This document shows positions 14,811-15,838 of a DNA stretch of 15,838 bases, piece by piece; positions within the stretch are counted from its first letter, which is position 1; each line of letters starts with the position of its first letter. Location: contig JAITPS010000255.1 in the NCBI GenBank assembly GCA_031289325.1, forward strand, positions 1 to 15,838, written 5' to 3'. A model generated the notes under the pieces. It saw only the letters and a list, made by a program, of their open reading frames with translations, made no database searches and was not told the origin of the DNA. Source of the stretch: Candidatus Methanovirga meridionalis (GTDB lineage: Archaea; Methanobacteriota; Methanobacteria; Methanobacteriales; Methanobacteriaceae). Position numbers and translations under genes: made by a program.

Positions 14811-15309
14811 TTAAAAGTTATCTTAAAATAAATTCCTAAAAAATTTTAGATTTGGATAATAAATTTAAATTAGATAAAATATATGCTGAATTAATAAACA
14901 CTTTAAAAATAATATATTGAAATAAACATCAATTAAATAAGCACCAATTCATTATAGTAAATTTAATCGTTTATTCTATATTTTCAATTTATTATATGCT
15001 GAGTTTAAACCTTTCATTGGATTTAAACCTTTTAAAATATTTAATTAATCCAGCAAGTATTTAATTGTATTAAAAAATTGGAAAATATTAAAGTAACAAA
15101 AAGTAATCTTTCTCATTATATTATAGTAACTTAATGTTATATAAATGTTTCGGTTTTAGTAACTTAAAGTAAATAAAAAATGTCATTAATAAAATATTCT
15201 TATATTCTACATGAAGTTCAATTATTTGCTAAAACTTATAACAGCCAATTGAACTATGCACATATAACATTTACAAACCTATAATTATTAATCTGAAGTT
15301 TTTAAATAA

Positions 15310-15328
15310 AGAAAATCAAAAATTTTCT
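15310..15328. repeat. Isolated hairpin of the AGAAAATC type
   Basis: AGAAAAT-CAAAA-ATTTTCT matches the hairpin units near psmB in arm sequence. Confidence 0.55.
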
Positions 15329-15557
15329 AACCTAAAAAAAATTTAAAAAAATTTAAAAAAATTTAGTTTAAATTCTGATTTTAATTGGATTTTTATATGA
15401 TTTTAAAAGATTTTTTTCATTATAAAGCAACTTTTAAAGACTTAATATTAGAAAATAAATGTTATTAAATATTTATAGAATTATTGAATATCTTCTTAAA
15501 TTTCAAATAATTTAAATATATTTTGATTAATATAACTAATTTTAAATTAATATATAG

Positions 15558-15838
15558 TCATTATGCAAAAGCTCTTAAATTTTAAATGATAAATTTTTTT
15601 TATGCATTTTTATCAAATTATTTAATTTTAAATATTAATTTATAAAAATCCATAACTTTAAATTTTAAATAATATAAATAAATTTTAAATAATATAAATA
15701 ATTTTAAATTAGTATCTTTTAATAATTTTAAATTTTAATTAATATAAATAAATTTTAAATAATATAAATAAATTTTAAATAATATAAATAAATTTTAAAT
15801 AATATAATTTAAATAATCCATTCTTTTGCCTTATATTT
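15558..15838. repeat. MITE-like locus, cut by window edge
   Basis: It begins TCATTATGCAAAAGCTCTTAA, the family's left end with one change (GCTCTTAA for GTTCTTAA), followed by the usual ATTTTAAATGATAAATTTTTTTAT. Downstream the 20-bp unit AATTTTAAATAATATAAATA is repeated at 15661-15700 (two copies) and 15751-15806 (nearly three). The far end is not in the window. Confidence 0.65.

Larger units (their letters stand above)
14750..15838. other. 1.1-kb gene-free region upstream of grpE
   Basis: No convincing gene. Near grpE is an inverted repeat (14788-14810). Further out are a TATA-like box (15138-15145) followed only by a 34-codon frame at 15180-15284, a single hairpin (15310-15328), and a MITE-like locus with 20-bp tandem units that runs to the window edge. 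The grpE promoter must lie here; AATATAAG (14769-14776, minus strand CTTATATT) is a candidate but is so close to the ATG that the transcript would be almost leaderless. Confidence 0.6.

Noticed and set aside
14750..14830. CIRCE or other bacterial heat-shock operator before grpE
   Set aside because: The CIRCE arm TTAGCACTC is absent; only a weak ATTATC/GATAAT repeat is present.
15180..15284. 34-codon plus-strand frame after a TATA-like box
   Set aside because: No ribosome binding site, no recognisable sequence, and short frames of this size are expected by chance.

Overview
The window looks like the chromosome of a very AT-rich methanogen of the order Methanobacteriales, most likely a Methanobrevibacter-type species. 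The evidence is an archaeal proteasome beta subunit, an archaeal KH/metallo-beta-lactamase/beta-CASP RNase (aCPSF1/FttA), a type I 3-dehydroquinate dehydratase, a bacterial-type grpE-dnaK-dnaJ set as some methanogens carry, and GGTGAT-type ribosome binding sites. Species identity is an inference; no rRNA is present.

All nine recognised genes lie on the minus strand, so transcription runs from high to low coordinates. They cover only about half of the window. In transcription order: grpE (14749-14105), dnaK (13944-12031, own TATA box and a hairpin terminator), a Panacea-domain protein (11570-11070), a RelE-like toxin (from 10988 or further upstream, to 10698), dnaJ (10126-8942), a small four-helix membrane protein (8822-8439), aroD (7726-7040, TTG start), psmB (5818-5198) and fttA (4250-2343). 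Four starts were chosen downstream of the longest reading frame, mostly because a ribosome binding site sits just before the inner ATG.

The Hsp70 system (GrpE nucleotide exchange factor, DnaK, DnaJ) would act as one folding machine. Here it is interrupted between dnaK and dnaJ by what looks like a Panacea/RelE toxin-antitoxin pair. The toxin frame is odd: coding-like sequence continues upstream of its only plausible start codon, in the same frame as the antitoxin and separated from it by a single TAA. PsmB and FttA are housekeeping proteins for protein degradation and transcription termination/RNA cleavage; AroD serves aromatic amino acid synthesis.

The other half is gene-free, extremely AT-rich and full of repeats: (1) a MITE-like family about 200 bp long with the inverted end AAAGTTCTTAA, seen at five loci, often internally duplicated; (2) clusters of short hairpins of the type AGAAAATC-loop-GATTTTCT; (3) a roughly 330-bp AT-rich segment present upstream of both psmB and dnaJ; (4) many short tandem duplications with a unit near 20 bp; (5) thirteen exact-length 13-bp units at 8161-8329. 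The one GC-rich island in this DNA (1748-1824) can fold as a three-helix RNA with a TATA box upstream and a T-run after it, and is the best candidate for an undescribed non-coding RNA.
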